Under the pieces are notes generated by a model. That model searched no databases and was not told the origin of the DNA. It saw nothing but the letters and a program-made list of their open reading frames with translations. A stretch of 64,000 nt of DNA from Mariniflexile sp044335535 (GTDB lineage Bacteria; Bacteroidota; Bacteroidia; Flavobacteriales; Flavobacteriaceae): contig NZ_JBIQVZ010000003.1 in assembly GCF_044335535.1 (NCBI RefSeq), forward strand, positions 434,001-498,000. The letters run 5' to 3'. Position numbers and translations under genes: made by a program. Below are positions 41,422 through 50,567 of this stretch, in pieces (within the stretch, counting starts at the first letter, position 1; every line of letters begins with the position of its first letter).

Positions 41422-42786
41422 TTAATTATTTAGGGAGTTGTAACCCAGATAAGGTACATGCTTTTCTTGAAATATAATGCCAAAATCTTTAAGTTCCTTT
41501 AAAATAGGTTCATAAACTTCTTTAGTAATTGGAATCTGTACTCCCGGGTTTTTTATTTTTCCGTTTAAAATGGCAAGTGTAGCAATGGCAACAGGTAAAC
41601 CTACGGTTTTTGCCATGGCAGTATAGGTTTGGTCATCGCCAAGAACTACCATATTGGCATCAATTTGGTGTGTTTTACCATCTTTTTCGTAGCCAAATTT
41701 ATGATACATCACTATCATATCCTTGTCATTTTGGTCAAGTGCCCAACTATCCATTAATATCTTTTGAAGTATTTGCGCCGGGGTTGCTTTTTTTAAACCC
41801 ACAGGCTTTTTAGCATTAAAAATATCGAGTTCTATAAGTTTTTCCCAAACAATATCGTCTTGGTCAATTTTAAGTTGATGCCTTAGTTTGAGTTCCACCG
41901 AATCGGAAGGACTGTAAGGTAAAAAGGCGTTTACAAAATCGCGATAGCTCATGTTTTCACTATCATCTATGGTATAGCTGTCATCCGTCATTCCTAGAGT
42001 TACAAAAATATGCCACGCTCTGCAAAACCCAACACGCCTGATGGTGCCTCTATATAATGTTTTTACAGTATCTAAGCCATAAACGTTTTGGTATTTAAGT
42101 GAATCTCTATTGGCATATACTTCGAAACGTCCAAAACCATCAATATCTAAAAACTCGGTACGTCTAAACAAGCGGTGGTATGGAATGTATTTATAGGTGC
42201 CTTCTTGTAAAAATTTAGCAGCGCCACCTTGTCCTGCAATGACCACGTTTCTGGGGTTCCATGTGAATTTATAATTCCAAAGATTGTTATCGCTTTCAGG
42301 AGCAATCAATCCGCCTGTAAATGACTCGAATAAAATAACGCTGCCGCCGTTGTCTCGAATACGGTCTAAAACCTGCATAGCGCTCATGTGGTCTATACCT
42401 GGGTCTACGCCAATTTCGTTCATAAAAATCAGACCCCTAGCTTTGACATCAGCATCTAGTGCTTGCATTTCGGGGCTGATATATGACGCCGTGACCATAT
42501 TTTTTCCAAATAAAATACAGTCTTTAGCAACTTCAATATGTAAACTTGCTGGTAGCATGGAAATGACTATGTCGGCATTTTTTATGGCATTTTTTCTTGA
42601 AGCTTCATTAAAAATATCCAATAAAATAGCTTTGGCATTTTGATGATTATCAATAAGTTTTTCAGCTATAGCGATATTTAAGTCACCTACGGTGATAAAC
42701 AGATTTTCGGAAACCGATTTATCCAATAAATATTTTAACAGATAGGAAGTGGATTTTCCAGAACCAATAACCAAAATCTTTCGCAT
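41422..42786 (-). CDS. Saccharopine dehydrogenase family protein
   Basis: 454 residues. The N-terminal Rossmann motif ILVIGSGKSTSYLLKYLLD, the segment DIVISMLPASLHIEVAKDCI, and NEIGVDPGIDHMSAMQVLD are typical of the saccharopine dehydrogenase C-terminal-containing family (Lys9/LYS1-like and homospermidine/carboxynorspermidine relatives). The Asp/His residues of GVDPGIDHM line the active site in the family. A role in lysine metabolism is suggested by the family and the adjacent Lrp-type regulator, but the exact substrate is uncertain. Confidence 0.85.
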   Translation of the reverse strand: MRKILVIGSGKSTSYLLKYLLDKSVSENLFITVGDLNIAIAEKLIDNHQNAKAILLDIFNEASRKNAIKNADIVISMLPASLHIEVAKDCILFGKNMVTASYISPEMQALDADVKARGLIFMNEIGVDPGIDHMSAMQVLDRIRDNGGSVILFESFTGGLIAPESDNNLWNYKFTWNPRNVVIAGQGGAAKFLQEGTYKYIPYHRLFRRTEFLDIDGFGRFEVYANRDSLKYQNVYGLDTVKTLYRGTIRRVGFCRAWHIFVTLGMTDDSYTIDDSENMSYRDFVNAFLPYSPSDSVELKLRHQLKIDQDDIVWEKLIELDIFNAKKPVGLKKATPAQILQKILMDSWALDQNDKDMIVMYHKFGYEKDGKTHQIDANMVVLGDDQTYTAMAKTVGLPVAIATLAILNGKIKNPGVQIPITKEVYEPILKELKDFGIIFQEKHVPYLGYNSLNN

Positions 42787-42861
42787 AGTGATATTTGTTA
42801 AGTAATTTTGTAACGGCTAATTTAGTTAATCAATAGCATTTGTAATAAAACAACATACATT

Positions 42862-43248
42862 ATGAACAAGACATTATTAATTACAGCTTCTATTTTAGGA
42901 ATAACAGGCATTATTTTAGGTGCTTTTGGCGCACACGGTTTAAAAGAGTTGGTTTCTGTAGAAGCGCAACAAACTTTTGAAACTGGGGTACGCTACCAAA
43001 TATACCATGCTTTTTTCCTGTTACTTATTGGAAGTCTTTCCTCAGTACAACAAAAATTTAAAAAAATCATCTTTTATCTAACCATAACAGGCGTCATTCT
43101 ATTTTCAGGGTCTATTTATGGATTGGCCACAAATGCTTTAACCGCTTTCGATTTTAAAATAATAGGTTTTATTACACCTGTTGGTGGACTGCTTTTAATA
43201 CTGTCTTGGATATTTTTATTTGTTAATTTCTTAAAAATGAAAAACTAA
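42862..43248 (+). CDS. DUF423 family membrane protein (YgdD-like)
   Basis: 128 residues with four membrane helices. The family signature ILGAFGAHGLKELVS lies in the first helix, followed by the segment TFETGVRYQIYHAFFLLLIG, both diagnostic. DUF423 members are small inner-membrane proteins of unknown function. It is divergent from the saccharopine dehydrogenase family gene and 61 nt before pckA. Confidence 0.9.
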   Translation: MNKTLLITASILGITGIILGAFGAHGLKELVSVEAQQTFETGVRYQIYHAFFLLLIGSLSSVQQKFKKIIFYLTITGVILFSGSIYGLATNALTAFDFKIIGFITPVGGLLLILSWIFLFVNFLKMKN

Positions 43249-43275
43249 AATAAGAAAAATATAAAAATAATATAC

Positions 43276-43283
43276 TAATTTTG
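43276..43283 (+). promoter_or_regulatory. -7 box of pckA
   Basis: TAATTTTG at 43276-43283, 26 nt before the pckA ATG, matches TAnnTTTG. No clear -33 TTG was found. Confidence 0.45.
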
Positions 43284-43309
43284 CATAATATATAATTTAT
43301 ACTAGTATT

Positions 43310-44926
43310 ATGACAAACTATGACCAGATTACGAAGACGGTTTCGTTGGAAAAATATGGAATAAAAAATGCAAAAATTAAATATCAATTATCCCCAGAAC
43401 GGCTTCATGAAATAGCTATTGAAAAAGGTCAAGGAGTGGAAACCTCTTCTGGAGCTTTAGCGGTAAACACAGGAGAATTTACAGGGCGTTCACCAAATGA
43501 CCGATTTATTGTTGAAGACGCTATTACCCGCGACCGTGTTTGGTGGGGCAAAATTAATATTCCGTTTGATGCGGCAAAGTTTGATGCTTTATATAATAAG
43601 GTTGCCGATTATTTATCAAATAAAGAAGTTTTTGTTAGAGATTGTTATGCTTGTGCCGATGCCGATTACAGATTGAATATTCGGGTTATTAATGAATGCC
43701 CTTGGAGTAATCAGTTTGCATACAATATGTTTTTACGTCCGACCGATGATGAATTAAAGAATTTTGAATCGGAATGGACCGTAGTCAATGCACCTGGATT
43801 TATGGCTGATCCCGAGGTTGATGGTACCCGGCAGCATAATTTTGCTATTTTAAACTTTACTAAAAAAATAGTGCTTATTGGCGGTACAGGTTACACAGGG
43901 GAAATTAAAAAAGGTATTTTTTCAGCATTGAATTTTATTCTTCCTGTATATAAAAACACGTTGCCGATGCATTGTAGTGCCAATGTTGGGAAAGATGGTG
44001 ATACTGCTATTTTCTTTGGTTTATCAGGAACCGGAAAAACAACCCTTTCTACCGATCCCAATAGAAGTTTAATTGGTGATGACGAACATGGTTGGACTGC
44101 TGAAAACACGGTCTTTAATTTTGAAGGTGGTTGCTATGCTAAAGTTATAAATCTTTCAAGAGATAACGAACCGGAAATTTATGATGCCATAAGAAGAGGA
44201 GCGGTTCTTGAAAATGTGATTTTAGATGCCAATGGACATGTGAAATTTGAAGACACGTCTATCACACAAAATACCCGTGTTAGTTATCCTATTAATCATA
44301 TTGAGAACATTCAAGTGCCTTCAATAGGGAAGAATCCTAAAAATATCTTCTTTTTAACAGCCGATGCTTTTGGGGTATTACCACCAATTTCTAAATTAAC
44401 GCCAAGTCAGGCGGCGTATCATTTTATATCGGGTTATACCGCTAAAGTAGCAGGAACCGAGGCGGGTGTTTTAGAACCAACACCTAATTTTTCGGCTTGT
44501 TTTGGTGCGCCTTTTATGCCGTTGCATCCCACAAAATATGCTGAAATGCTAAGTCAGAAAATGATAGATTCCGGTGTAAATGTCTGGTTGGTAAATACGG
44601 GGTGGACAGGTGGTCCTTATGGGGTTGGAACCCGAATGAAATTAAAATATACCCGCGCCATGATTAATGCGGTTTTGAATGGCGATTTAGGCTTGTATAA
44701 TTATGATAATTACCACATACATTCTGTATTTGGAGTGGCACAACCCAGAGAGTGCCCAGGTGTTCCAACCAGTGTTTTAAGTCCAAGAACGACATGGAAC
44801 AATGATGAGGCATACTATACAACTGCCTTTAAATTAACCAATGCGTTTCGTGAAAATTTCAAAAAATTTGAGGCTTTTGCTAGTGAAGAGATTAGACGTG
44901 GTGGTCCGCAGCGCTACGCCTTTTAA
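43310..44926 (+). CDS. pckA: Phosphoenolpyruvate carboxykinase (ATP)
   Basis: 538 residues. The kinase P-loop GLSGTGKTTLSTDP (about 237-250), the PEPCK-specific GDDEHGW with metal-binding residues, FEGGCYAK, and the substrate segment FTGRSPNDRF are intact. It converts oxaloacetate to phosphoenolpyruvate with ATP, the key gluconeogenic step. It is monocistronic, with a -7 box upstream and a bidirectional terminator downstream shared with hemD. Confidence 0.97.
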   Translation: MTNYDQITKTVSLEKYGIKNAKIKYQLSPERLHEIAIEKGQGVETSSGALAVNTGEFTGRSPNDRFIVEDAITRDRVWWGKINIPFDAAKFDALYNKVADYLSNKEVFVRDCYACADADYRLNIRVINECPWSNQFAYNMFLRPTDDELKNFESEWTVVNAPGFMADPEVDGTRQHNFAILNFTKKIVLIGGTGYTGEIKKGIFSALNFILPVYKNTLPMHCSANVGKDGDTAIFFGLSGTGKTTLSTDPNRSLIGDDEHGWTAENTVFNFEGGCYAKVINLSRDNEPEIYDAIRRGAVLENVILDANGHVKFEDTSITQNTRVSYPINHIENIQVPSIGKNPKNIFFLTADAFGVLPPISKLTPSQAAYHFISGYTAKVAGTEAGVLEPTPNFSACFGAPFMPLHPTKYAEMLSQKMIDSGVNVWLVNTGWTGGPYGVGTRMKLKYTRAMINAVLNGDLGLYNYDNYHIHSVFGVAQPRECPGVPTSVLSPRTTWNNDEAYYTTAFKLTNAFRENFKKFEAFASEEIRRGGPQRYAF

Positions 44927-44944
44927 TGAGGAATTCAATAAAAC

Positions 44945-44980
44945 AAAAAAGGGATGATTTTTAAAAATCATCCCTTTTTT
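44945..44980. terminator. Bidirectional terminator between pckA and hemD
   Basis: AAAAAAGGGATGATTTTT pairs with AAAAATCATCCCTTTTTT. The A and T tracts make it functional on both strands. Confidence 0.9.
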
Positions 44981-44997
44981 GTTTGGTTAAAAAAAGC

Positions 44998-45747
44998 CTA
45001 TTTTGCTTTGTTCACTTTTTCAATATATTTTTCTAAAGCCATGGTCATAGAAGGTGTTTCGGGTGTTGGTGCAGCAATATCTACACGCAATCCTCTTTCT
45101 TCAACAGCTTTAATGGTTGTATCCCCAAATACGGCAATACGGGTTTCGTTTTGTTTAAAATCTGGAAAATTATGAAATAAAGAATCAATTCCAGAAGGAC
45201 TAAAGAACACTAAAATATCGTAGTAAACATCAGCTAAATCAGAAAGGTCGCTAATTACGGTTTTGTAAAAAATAGCTTGTTTCCAGTCTACTCCCAAGGC
45301 ATTTAAAGTATCTGGTACTTCATCCTTTACTTTATCCGTGTTAGGCATTAAAAACTTCTCGTCTTTATATTTTTTAATTAAAGGCGACAATTCAGAAAAA
45401 GTACGTTTTCCAACATAAATTTTACGTTTTCTGTACACCACATATTTTTGAAGATAAAAAGCAACAGCTTCCGACTGACAAAAATATTTCATGGTGTCTG
45501 GCACTTTAAATCGCATTTCTTCAGCTACTCTAAAAAAGTGGTCAATAGCATTTCTACTGGTTAAAATTATAGCAGTATAATTGTTTAGGTCCACTTTTTG
45601 TTGTCTAATTTCTTTAGCAGAAACACCTTCAACATGAATGAAAGGCCTAAAATCTATTTTTACTTTTTGTTTTTCAATTAAGTCGAAGTAAGGCGAGTTG
45701 TCAATTTTAGGTTCTGGTTGAGATACTAAAATGGTTTTCACTTTCAT
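44998..45747 (-). CDS. hemD: Uroporphyrinogen-III synthase
   Basis: 249 residues. Typical features of HemD are the low-conservation bilobal pattern with TAIILTSRNAIDHFFRVAEE, KYFCQSEAVAFYLQKY, VFFSPSGIDSLFHNF, and IAVFGDTTIKAVEERGLRVD. The protein closes hydroxymethylbilane to uroporphyrinogen III in heme synthesis in the cytoplasm. It is 21 nt downstream of the DUF4271 gene on the same strand, an arrangement characteristic of Bacteroidota. Confidence 0.88.
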   Translation of the reverse strand: MKVKTILVSQPEPKIDNSPYFDLIEKQKVKIDFRPFIHVEGVSAKEIRQQKVDLNNYTAIILTSRNAIDHFFRVAEEMRFKVPDTMKYFCQSEAVAFYLQKYVVYRKRKIYVGKRTFSELSPLIKKYKDEKFLMPNTDKVKDEVPDTLNALGVDWKQAIFYKTVISDLSDLADVYYDILVFFSPSGIDSLFHNFPDFKQNETRIAVFGDTTIKAVEERGLRVDIAAPTPETPSMTMALEKYIEKVNKAK

Positions 45748-45768
45748 AGGCGCAGGTAGTTAATTCTT

Positions 45769-46416
45769 CTATTTTGAAATGATTACTTTGTATAAAATGA
45801 TACACGGAGCGATTTCAAGTGCGCAAAGATATAAAATAAAATAAAAAAAATTGTGTTTTATCAAACTTTGATGTGCTTTAAAAGAAGTAACAAGCCCTAT
45901 TAAGATTACAATAAACAATAAAATAACAGTTACGTAAAAAAAGGTTAATGTTGGCCTAAAACTAAACAGTAATAGAGCATTAATAGGTATAAGCACAAGA
46001 CCTAAATAGTTTTTATAACTTATTTTTTGAAAAAGATATTGGTCTATAATGGCATCGATTTCGAAAAGGCTGCCTATAAGGCGTTCAATAAACACTTTTA
46101 TTAAAATAAACACGCTAATACCAAAAGAAATTTTAAACATGGTATCTGGCGAAATGGTATTCGTGTTTGTGAAAAATTTAAAGCTTATATAGCAAAAAAG
46201 AGATACTGAGATTATAAGATTGGCAAATAGTAAAGCATCGAACTTATCGAAAAATTTTTGTTCACGTGAATAAATTTTAAGATATTTTGAATTCCCTAAA
46301 ACTGAAATAAAATCATTAAACCGTTTGGGAGATGTTAACTTAGCGGTGGCAATTAGAGCCATCCCCACGACAAGCATGATGGTAAAGAAATCGTTTGATA
46401 TAATATCCCTAAGCAT
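45769..46416 (-). CDS. DUF4271 family membrane protein
   Basis: 215 residues with five to six membrane helices (FFTIMLVVGMALIATAKL, LIISVSLFCYISFKFF, GLVLIPINALLLFSF, FFYVTVILLFIVILIGLV). Its pattern and position before hemD match DUF4271, a Bacteroidota family of unknown role. The two genes are likely co-transcribed, and a link to envelope or heme metabolism is only positional. Confidence 0.82.
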   Translation of the reverse strand: MLRDIISNDFFTIMLVVGMALIATAKLTSPKRFNDFISVLGNSKYLKIYSREQKFFDKFDALLFANLIISVSLFCYISFKFFTNTNTISPDTMFKISFGISVFILIKVFIERLIGSLFEIDAIIDQYLFQKISYKNYLGLVLIPINALLLFSFRPTLTFFYVTVILLFIVILIGLVTSFKAHQSLIKHNFFYFILYLCALEIAPCIILYKVIISK

Positions 46417-46476
46417 AGTGTAAAATTATTATAAATATTTTAGAAGATGGTTTAATTATTAAGGAATATTTGGAAT

Positions 46477-46694
46477 GAACTCGTTTAAACTTTTTATAAT
46501 TGGCTAAAAAATTGTCCTTTCGCACTCGCTTTTTGTTCTTTTTTCCTTCCGTAGCGCTGCTATGCAATTCAAAAAAACCTTCAACCGAGTACAGGACGGA
46601 GCGTTAAAAAATAACCCAGTGGGTTATTTTAGCGAACGAGCCAGCTGGCGTAGGGTTACATTTTCGCTTCAATCAAAAAAGTTCAAACGAGTTC
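46477..46694. mobile_element. MITE-like inverted-repeat element, family 1, copy 3
   Basis: 218 bp with ends GAACTCGTTTAAACTTTTT and its near-complement (one mismatch), flanked by AAT on both sides. The interior carries CCTTCCGTAGCGCTGCTATG and a palindromic stem AATAACCCAGTGGGTTATT. It lies in the 342-nt gap between DUF4271 and the mannosyltransferase gene, just upstream of the latter. Confidence 0.72.
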
Positions 46695-46758
46695 AATAAA
46701 TAAACTGCTAATGATGTACATTTGCTAAAAAATAAATTATCTTCATTAAAATAAAAGA

Positions 46759-47481
46759 ATGACAGATACGATTGTTATCATTCCCACATACAATGAAATA
46801 GAGAATATTGAGGCTATAATAAAAGCGGTATTTTCTCAATCGGATACTATTCATGTTCTTGTTGTTGATGATAACTCGCCAGATTTAACAGGTTTAAAAG
46901 TAAAGGAACTCCAAAAAGAATTTCCTGATAGATTATTTTTAGAAGTTAGAAAGTTGAAATCTGGGTTGGGTACAGCTTATATTCATGGGTTTAAATGGAG
47001 CTTGAAAAAAAGTTATCAATATATTTTTGAAATGGATGCCGATTTTTCACATGATCCAAAAGACTTGGTGAAGTTGTATCATGCATGCCACGTTGGGGAT
47101 GCCGATTTAGCAATTGGTTCGCGCTATATTACTGGCGTTAATGTGGTTAACTGGCCTATGAGTCGGGTGCTCATGTCGTATTTTGCATCTCGGTATGTGC
47201 GTATTATTACCGGTATGAGAATACACGACACAACAGCAGGGTTTGTGTGTTATAGACGTAAAGTTTTGGAGACTATCGATTTAGAAGCTATTAAATTTGT
47301 GGGTTACGCTTTTCAAATTGAAATGAAATTTAAAGCCTATTTAAAAGGGTTTAAAATAACAGAAGTCCCCGTAATTTTTACAGATAGAACATTAGGAGAA
47401 TCAAAATTAAGTTCAGGGATAATCTCTGAAGCTATTTTTGGGGTTATTTCCATGAAATTAAAAAGTCTATTCAAAAAGTAG
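46759..47481 (+). CDS. Polyprenol monophosphomannose synthase-like GT2 glycosyltransferase
   Basis: 240 residues. GT2 family: IVIIPTYNEIENIEAI at the N-terminus, the first Asp motif VVDDNSPD, and FEMDADFSHDP as the DxD motif. Length and absence of C-terminal membrane helices agree with the short dolichol-phosphate mannose synthase type. It transfers mannose to a polyprenyl phosphate at the inner membrane, supplying surface glycosylation. The next gene is a dihydroorotase, preceded by recurrent element D. Confidence 0.9.
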   Translation: MTDTIVIIPTYNEIENIEAIIKAVFSQSDTIHVLVVDDNSPDLTGLKVKELQKEFPDRLFLEVRKLKSGLGTAYIHGFKWSLKKSYQYIFEMDADFSHDPKDLVKLYHACHVGDADLAIGSRYITGVNVVNWPMSRVLMSYFASRYVRIITGMRIHDTTAGFVCYRRKVLETIDLEAIKFVGYAFQIEMKFKAYLKGFKITEVPVIFTDRTLGESKLSSGIISEAIFGVISMKLKSLFKK

Positions 47482-47489
47482 ATAGGATT

Positions 47490-47577
47490 ATGAAACGCCT
47501 ATGAAAACCACATTCATATACACGAAGGTGATTATAAAGGATGCTCCATCTGACCAAGTTAAAACAAAAATATAAAC
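47490..47577 (+). ncRNA. Recurrent leader element, copy D
   Basis: GAAACGCCTATG, CATTCATATACACGAAGGTG, GATTAT and CTCCATCTGACCAAGTT match the other copies in order. The closing stem is weak here (AACGCC against GATGCT pairs only in part). It lies between the mannosyltransferase stop and the dihydroorotase ATG and ends 2 nt before it, so it would be the gene's leader. Confidence 0.4.
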
Positions 47578-47579
47578 AG

Positions 47580-48929
47580 ATGAAACCAAATAAAATACTT
47601 ATTAAAAACGCTCACATTGTAAATGAAGGAGCTATTTTTAATGGCGATATATTAATTGAAGGCGAATATATTAAAGAAGTTAGCGATTCTATAAGTGCCA
47701 AGTCTTCGGATGTGTTTGTTATTGATGCAGAAGGGAAATATTTGTTGCCGGGAGCGATTGATGATCAAGTGCATTTTAGAGAGCCTGGGTTAACAAAAAA
47801 GGCTACTATTGAAACCGAAAGTAAAGCCGCTATTGCAGGTGGTATTACCTCGTTTATTGAAATGCCCAATACCAATCCGCAAACAACAACCATTGAAAAA
47901 TTAGAAGAGAAATTTGAAATAGCTTCTAAAACATCATCGGCAAACTATTCTTTTATGTTTGGTGGAACGAATGATAATTTGGATGAAGTTTTAAAAGTTG
48001 ATGCCAAGAGTGTTGCGGGATTAAAATTATTTTTAGGATCTTCAACAGGGAATATGTTGGTTGACGATATTAAAGTATTGGAGAAAATCTTTAAAAGTAC
48101 TAAACTGCTTATCTCGGTACATTGCGAAGATGAAGCTACAGTAACAAAGAATTTTCAAGAGCATTTAGATAAATTTGGGGAGGATATTCCTGTAAAATAC
48201 CATCCAATCATTCGAAGCGAAGAAGCATGTTATTTATCCTCTTCGAAAGCTATTAAATTAGCCGAAAAAACAGGGGCAAGACTACATGTATTCCATCTTT
48301 CAACAGGGAAAGAAACGAGTTTGTTCAGTAACAAAATTCCATTAAAAGACAAAAAGATTACATCTGAAGTTTGCATACATCATTTATGGTTTTCAGATAA
48401 AGATTATGATAAAAAAGGAACACTTATAAAGTGGAACCCTGCGGTAAAAACAGAGAAAGACAGAACGCAATTATGGGAAGCATTGCTAGATGACCGTATT
48501 GATGTTATTGCAACGGACCATGCACCACATACTTTAGAGGAAAAGAAAAACGTTTATACTAAAGCACCTTCGGGTGGACCATTGGTGCAGCACGCTTTAC
48601 CAGCTATGTTGGAAATGCATCATAAAGGTAAAATATCAATAGAGAAAATTGTTGAGAAAATGTGCCATAACCCAGCCATTTTATTTCAGATTGAAAAGCG
48701 AGGGTATATAAAAGAAGGCTATTTTGCCGATTTGGTGTTGGTAGATTTGAACAATCCATGGACAGTAAAAAAGGAAAATATTTTATATAAATGTGGTTGG
48801 TCTCCATTTGAAGGCACCACGTTTAGATCAAGAATTACCCATACCTTTGTAAATGGTAGTTTGGTATATCAAAACTCTAAATTTAATGATGTGAAAGCTG
48901 CAAAAAGATTAACTTTTAACAGATCATGA
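47580..48929 (+). CDS. Dihydroorotase
   Basis: 449 residues from the ATG at 47580; an ATG at 47541 is in frame but lies in the leader element. The cyclic amidohydrolase motifs are ALKSGG-type metal ligands: GAIDDQVHFREPG, SVHCEDEATV, and VIATDHAPHT. The first residue of the usual His-x-His pair is Gln here, which I recall as usual in Bacteroidota enzymes. It forms dihydroorotate in pyrimidine synthesis. It overlaps the next gene by 4 nt (ATGA), implying translational coupling. Confidence 0.9.
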   Translation: MKPNKILIKNAHIVNEGAIFNGDILIEGEYIKEVSDSISAKSSDVFVIDAEGKYLLPGAIDDQVHFREPGLTKKATIETESKAAIAGGITSFIEMPNTNPQTTTIEKLEEKFEIASKTSSANYSFMFGGTNDNLDEVLKVDAKSVAGLKLFLGSSTGNMLVDDIKVLEKIFKSTKLLISVHCEDEATVTKNFQEHLDKFGEDIPVKYHPIIRSEEACYLSSSKAIKLAEKTGARLHVFHLSTGKETSLFSNKIPLKDKKITSEVCIHHLWFSDKDYDKKGTLIKWNPAVKTEKDRTQLWEALLDDRIDVIATDHAPHTLEEKKNVYTKAPSGGPLVQHALPAMLEMHHKGKISIEKIVEKMCHNPAILFQIEKRGYIKEGYFADLVLVDLNNPWTVKKENILYKCGWSPFEGTTFRSRITHTFVNGSLVYQNSKFNDVKAAKRLTFNRS

Positions 48930-49459
48930 CAAAACGATTTTTACCTTATTTAAGCATTGTGTTGCTTGTTATAGCTTGTGATAGTTTTGATGGACCTAAA
49001 AAGCCAAGCAATTTGATTTCAAAAAAGAACATGGCTAACATTTTAATGGATGCTAGACTAATAGGGTCGGCTACCTTCATCAACAAGCAAAAAATGCAAG
49101 AACATGGCATTAAGCTAGATAGCTATGTTTTTGAAAAATATGGTATAGATAGTTTGCAATTTGCATTGAGTAATGCATATTATGCATACCATATCAAAGA
49201 TTATGAAGAAATTTATAATACTATGACTGATAGTTTGGAAAAGCTGAAAAAAGTTTTAAACGAACAGAAATTAAAAGAAGAAAAGGAACAGGAAAAACGC
49301 GAAAAAGATTCTATAAATGCTTTGAAAGTTAAAGATTCTTTAGATGTGACCATAAAAAAAGATTCTTTAACCGAAGATTTATTGAAAAAGAAACTTAAAG
49401 ATGATGCTGGTGTTTTAATTAACCCTGTTTCAGATAAGAATCCCCAACCTCAAAAATAG
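48926..49459 (+). CDS. DUF4296 domain lipoprotein
   Basis: 177 residues. A signal with lipobox cysteine (SIVLLVIACDSF) is followed by the DUF4296 region (NMANILMDARLIGSATFINK to SNAYYAYHIKDYEEIYNTM) and a long lysine/glutamate-rich, probably coiled-coil tail. The family is Bacteroidota-specific, with unknown function. It is translationally coupled to the dihydroorotase and its end overlaps the convergent epimerase by 41 nt. Confidence 0.85.
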   Translation: MTKRFLPYLSIVLLVIACDSFDGPKKPSNLISKKNMANILMDARLIGSATFINKQKMQEHGIKLDSYVFEKYGIDSLQFALSNAYYAYHIKDYEEIYNTMTDSLEKLKKVLNEQKLKEEKEQEKREKDSINALKVKDSLDVTIKKDSLTEDLLKKKLKDDAGVLINPVSDKNPQPQK

Positions 49460-50426
49460 TTTCTTTAATATCTTTAAAATTATAATTTAAAGCTGCTTTA
49501 AGTTTACCACTGCTATAATTTGTTTTAGACATTAAAGAGCCAGAAAGGTGTTTTGTTAATTGTCTTCTTTTACCAGTTAATTTGTGTTTTAGCCAATCTA
49601 ATTTCCAACCTATATTTAATAAAAAAGCACTCGCCAGTTTCTTTGGAGGGTTTGTTTGTACCGATTGAGCCAAAGTTTGCAAAAACTGTTTATAAGTCCA
49701 GCTTTCAGCAACCAACACAAAGCGTTCGTTTGTAATGTCATTTTTCATTAAACGAGTCATAATAGACACAACATCGTTAACGGCAATAAGTCCGATAGTA
49801 CCAGATGTGTAATATTTTAAACCTTTATGTGCTTTTTTAAACAAACTGCCTGTGCCAAAGTGCCAAATACCAGCGCCCAAAATGACTCCAGGATTTACAA
49901 TTACAGCATGTAAACCCTCTTGTGTACCGCGCCAAACTTCCATTTCGGCACCGTATTTTGTAATGGCGTAAACGTTGTTATCGTCTTCCGGGTTCCAAAT
50001 GGTTTCTTCTGTAATCGGTTCATTATTAGTCGTTTTTCCTAATGTGGCAATTGAGCTCACATGGCAAAGTTTTTTCACATTATTTGAAATACAAAAGTTT
50101 ACAATATTGGCAGTGCCTTCAATATTTGTTTTTCTTAAAAGTTGATATTTATCGGGTTCAAAAGACACAAAAGCAGCGCAGTGGTACACATAAGTAACGT
50201 CTTTAAATGCTTCGGTTAATGCAGGAATATCTAAAATATCGGCCTGTACCCATTCAATAGCCTCAAAAAGCGATGCGTAGTTGTTTGTATAGGTGGCAAA
50301 AACACTTTTAACCTGTTCTAGTTTTCGTTCGCTTCTATAAATAGCTCGAACATTTTCGTTATTACTTACAAGATTGTAAAGCAAATGCGAACCTACCAAA
50401 CCTGTGCTTCCTGTTACTAAAATCAT
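49419..50426 (-). CDS. NAD-dependent epimerase/dehydratase family protein
   Basis: 335 residues from the ATG at 50426. The Rossmann motif ILVTGSTGLVGSHLLYNLV starts at the N-terminus, and the extended short-chain dehydrogenase catalytic pair YAITKYGAE (Tyr-x-x-x-Lys) is present. The protein binds NAD(P) and acts on nucleotide sugars or related compounds. A TATTTTAG box lies 4 nt before this start on the minus strand, supporting a leaderless message. A longer frame adds 11 residues that do not resemble the family. Substrate unknown. Confidence 0.85.
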   Translation of the reverse strand: MILVTGSTGLVGSHLLYNLVSNNENVRAIYRSERKLEQVKSVFATYTNNYASLFEAIEWVQADILDIPALTEAFKDVTYVYHCAAFVSFEPDKYQLLRKTNIEGTANIVNFCISNNVKKLCHVSSIATLGKTTNNEPITEETIWNPEDDNNVYAITKYGAEMEVWRGTQEGLHAVIVNPGVILGAGIWHFGTGSLFKKAHKGLKYYTSGTIGLIAVNDVVSIMTRLMKNDITNERFVLVAESWTYKQFLQTLAQSVQTNPPKKLASAFLLNIGWKLDWLKHKLTGKRRQLTKHLSGSLMSKTNYSSGKLKAALNYNFKDIKETIFEVGDSYLKQG

Positions 50427-50532
50427 GCGACTAAAATAGTGAATATTTGGTGTAGGCAATGGTTTTTGGTGGTCGTTTCTTCAAAACTTTAAAACTTTCA
50501 GCTTTAAAACAAAAGAATTATACATTGATTTT

Positions 50533-50540
50533 TATCTTTG
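50533..50540 (+). promoter_or_regulatory. -7 box of tyrS
   Basis: TATCTTTG at 50533-50540 matches the consensus and lies 27 nt before the ATG. The A-rich leader ATAAAAATTAAAAAATA carries no Shine-Dalgarno, as usual in the phylum. Confidence 0.5.
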
Positions 50541-50567
50541 CCATAGTTTTATAAAAATTAAAAAATA

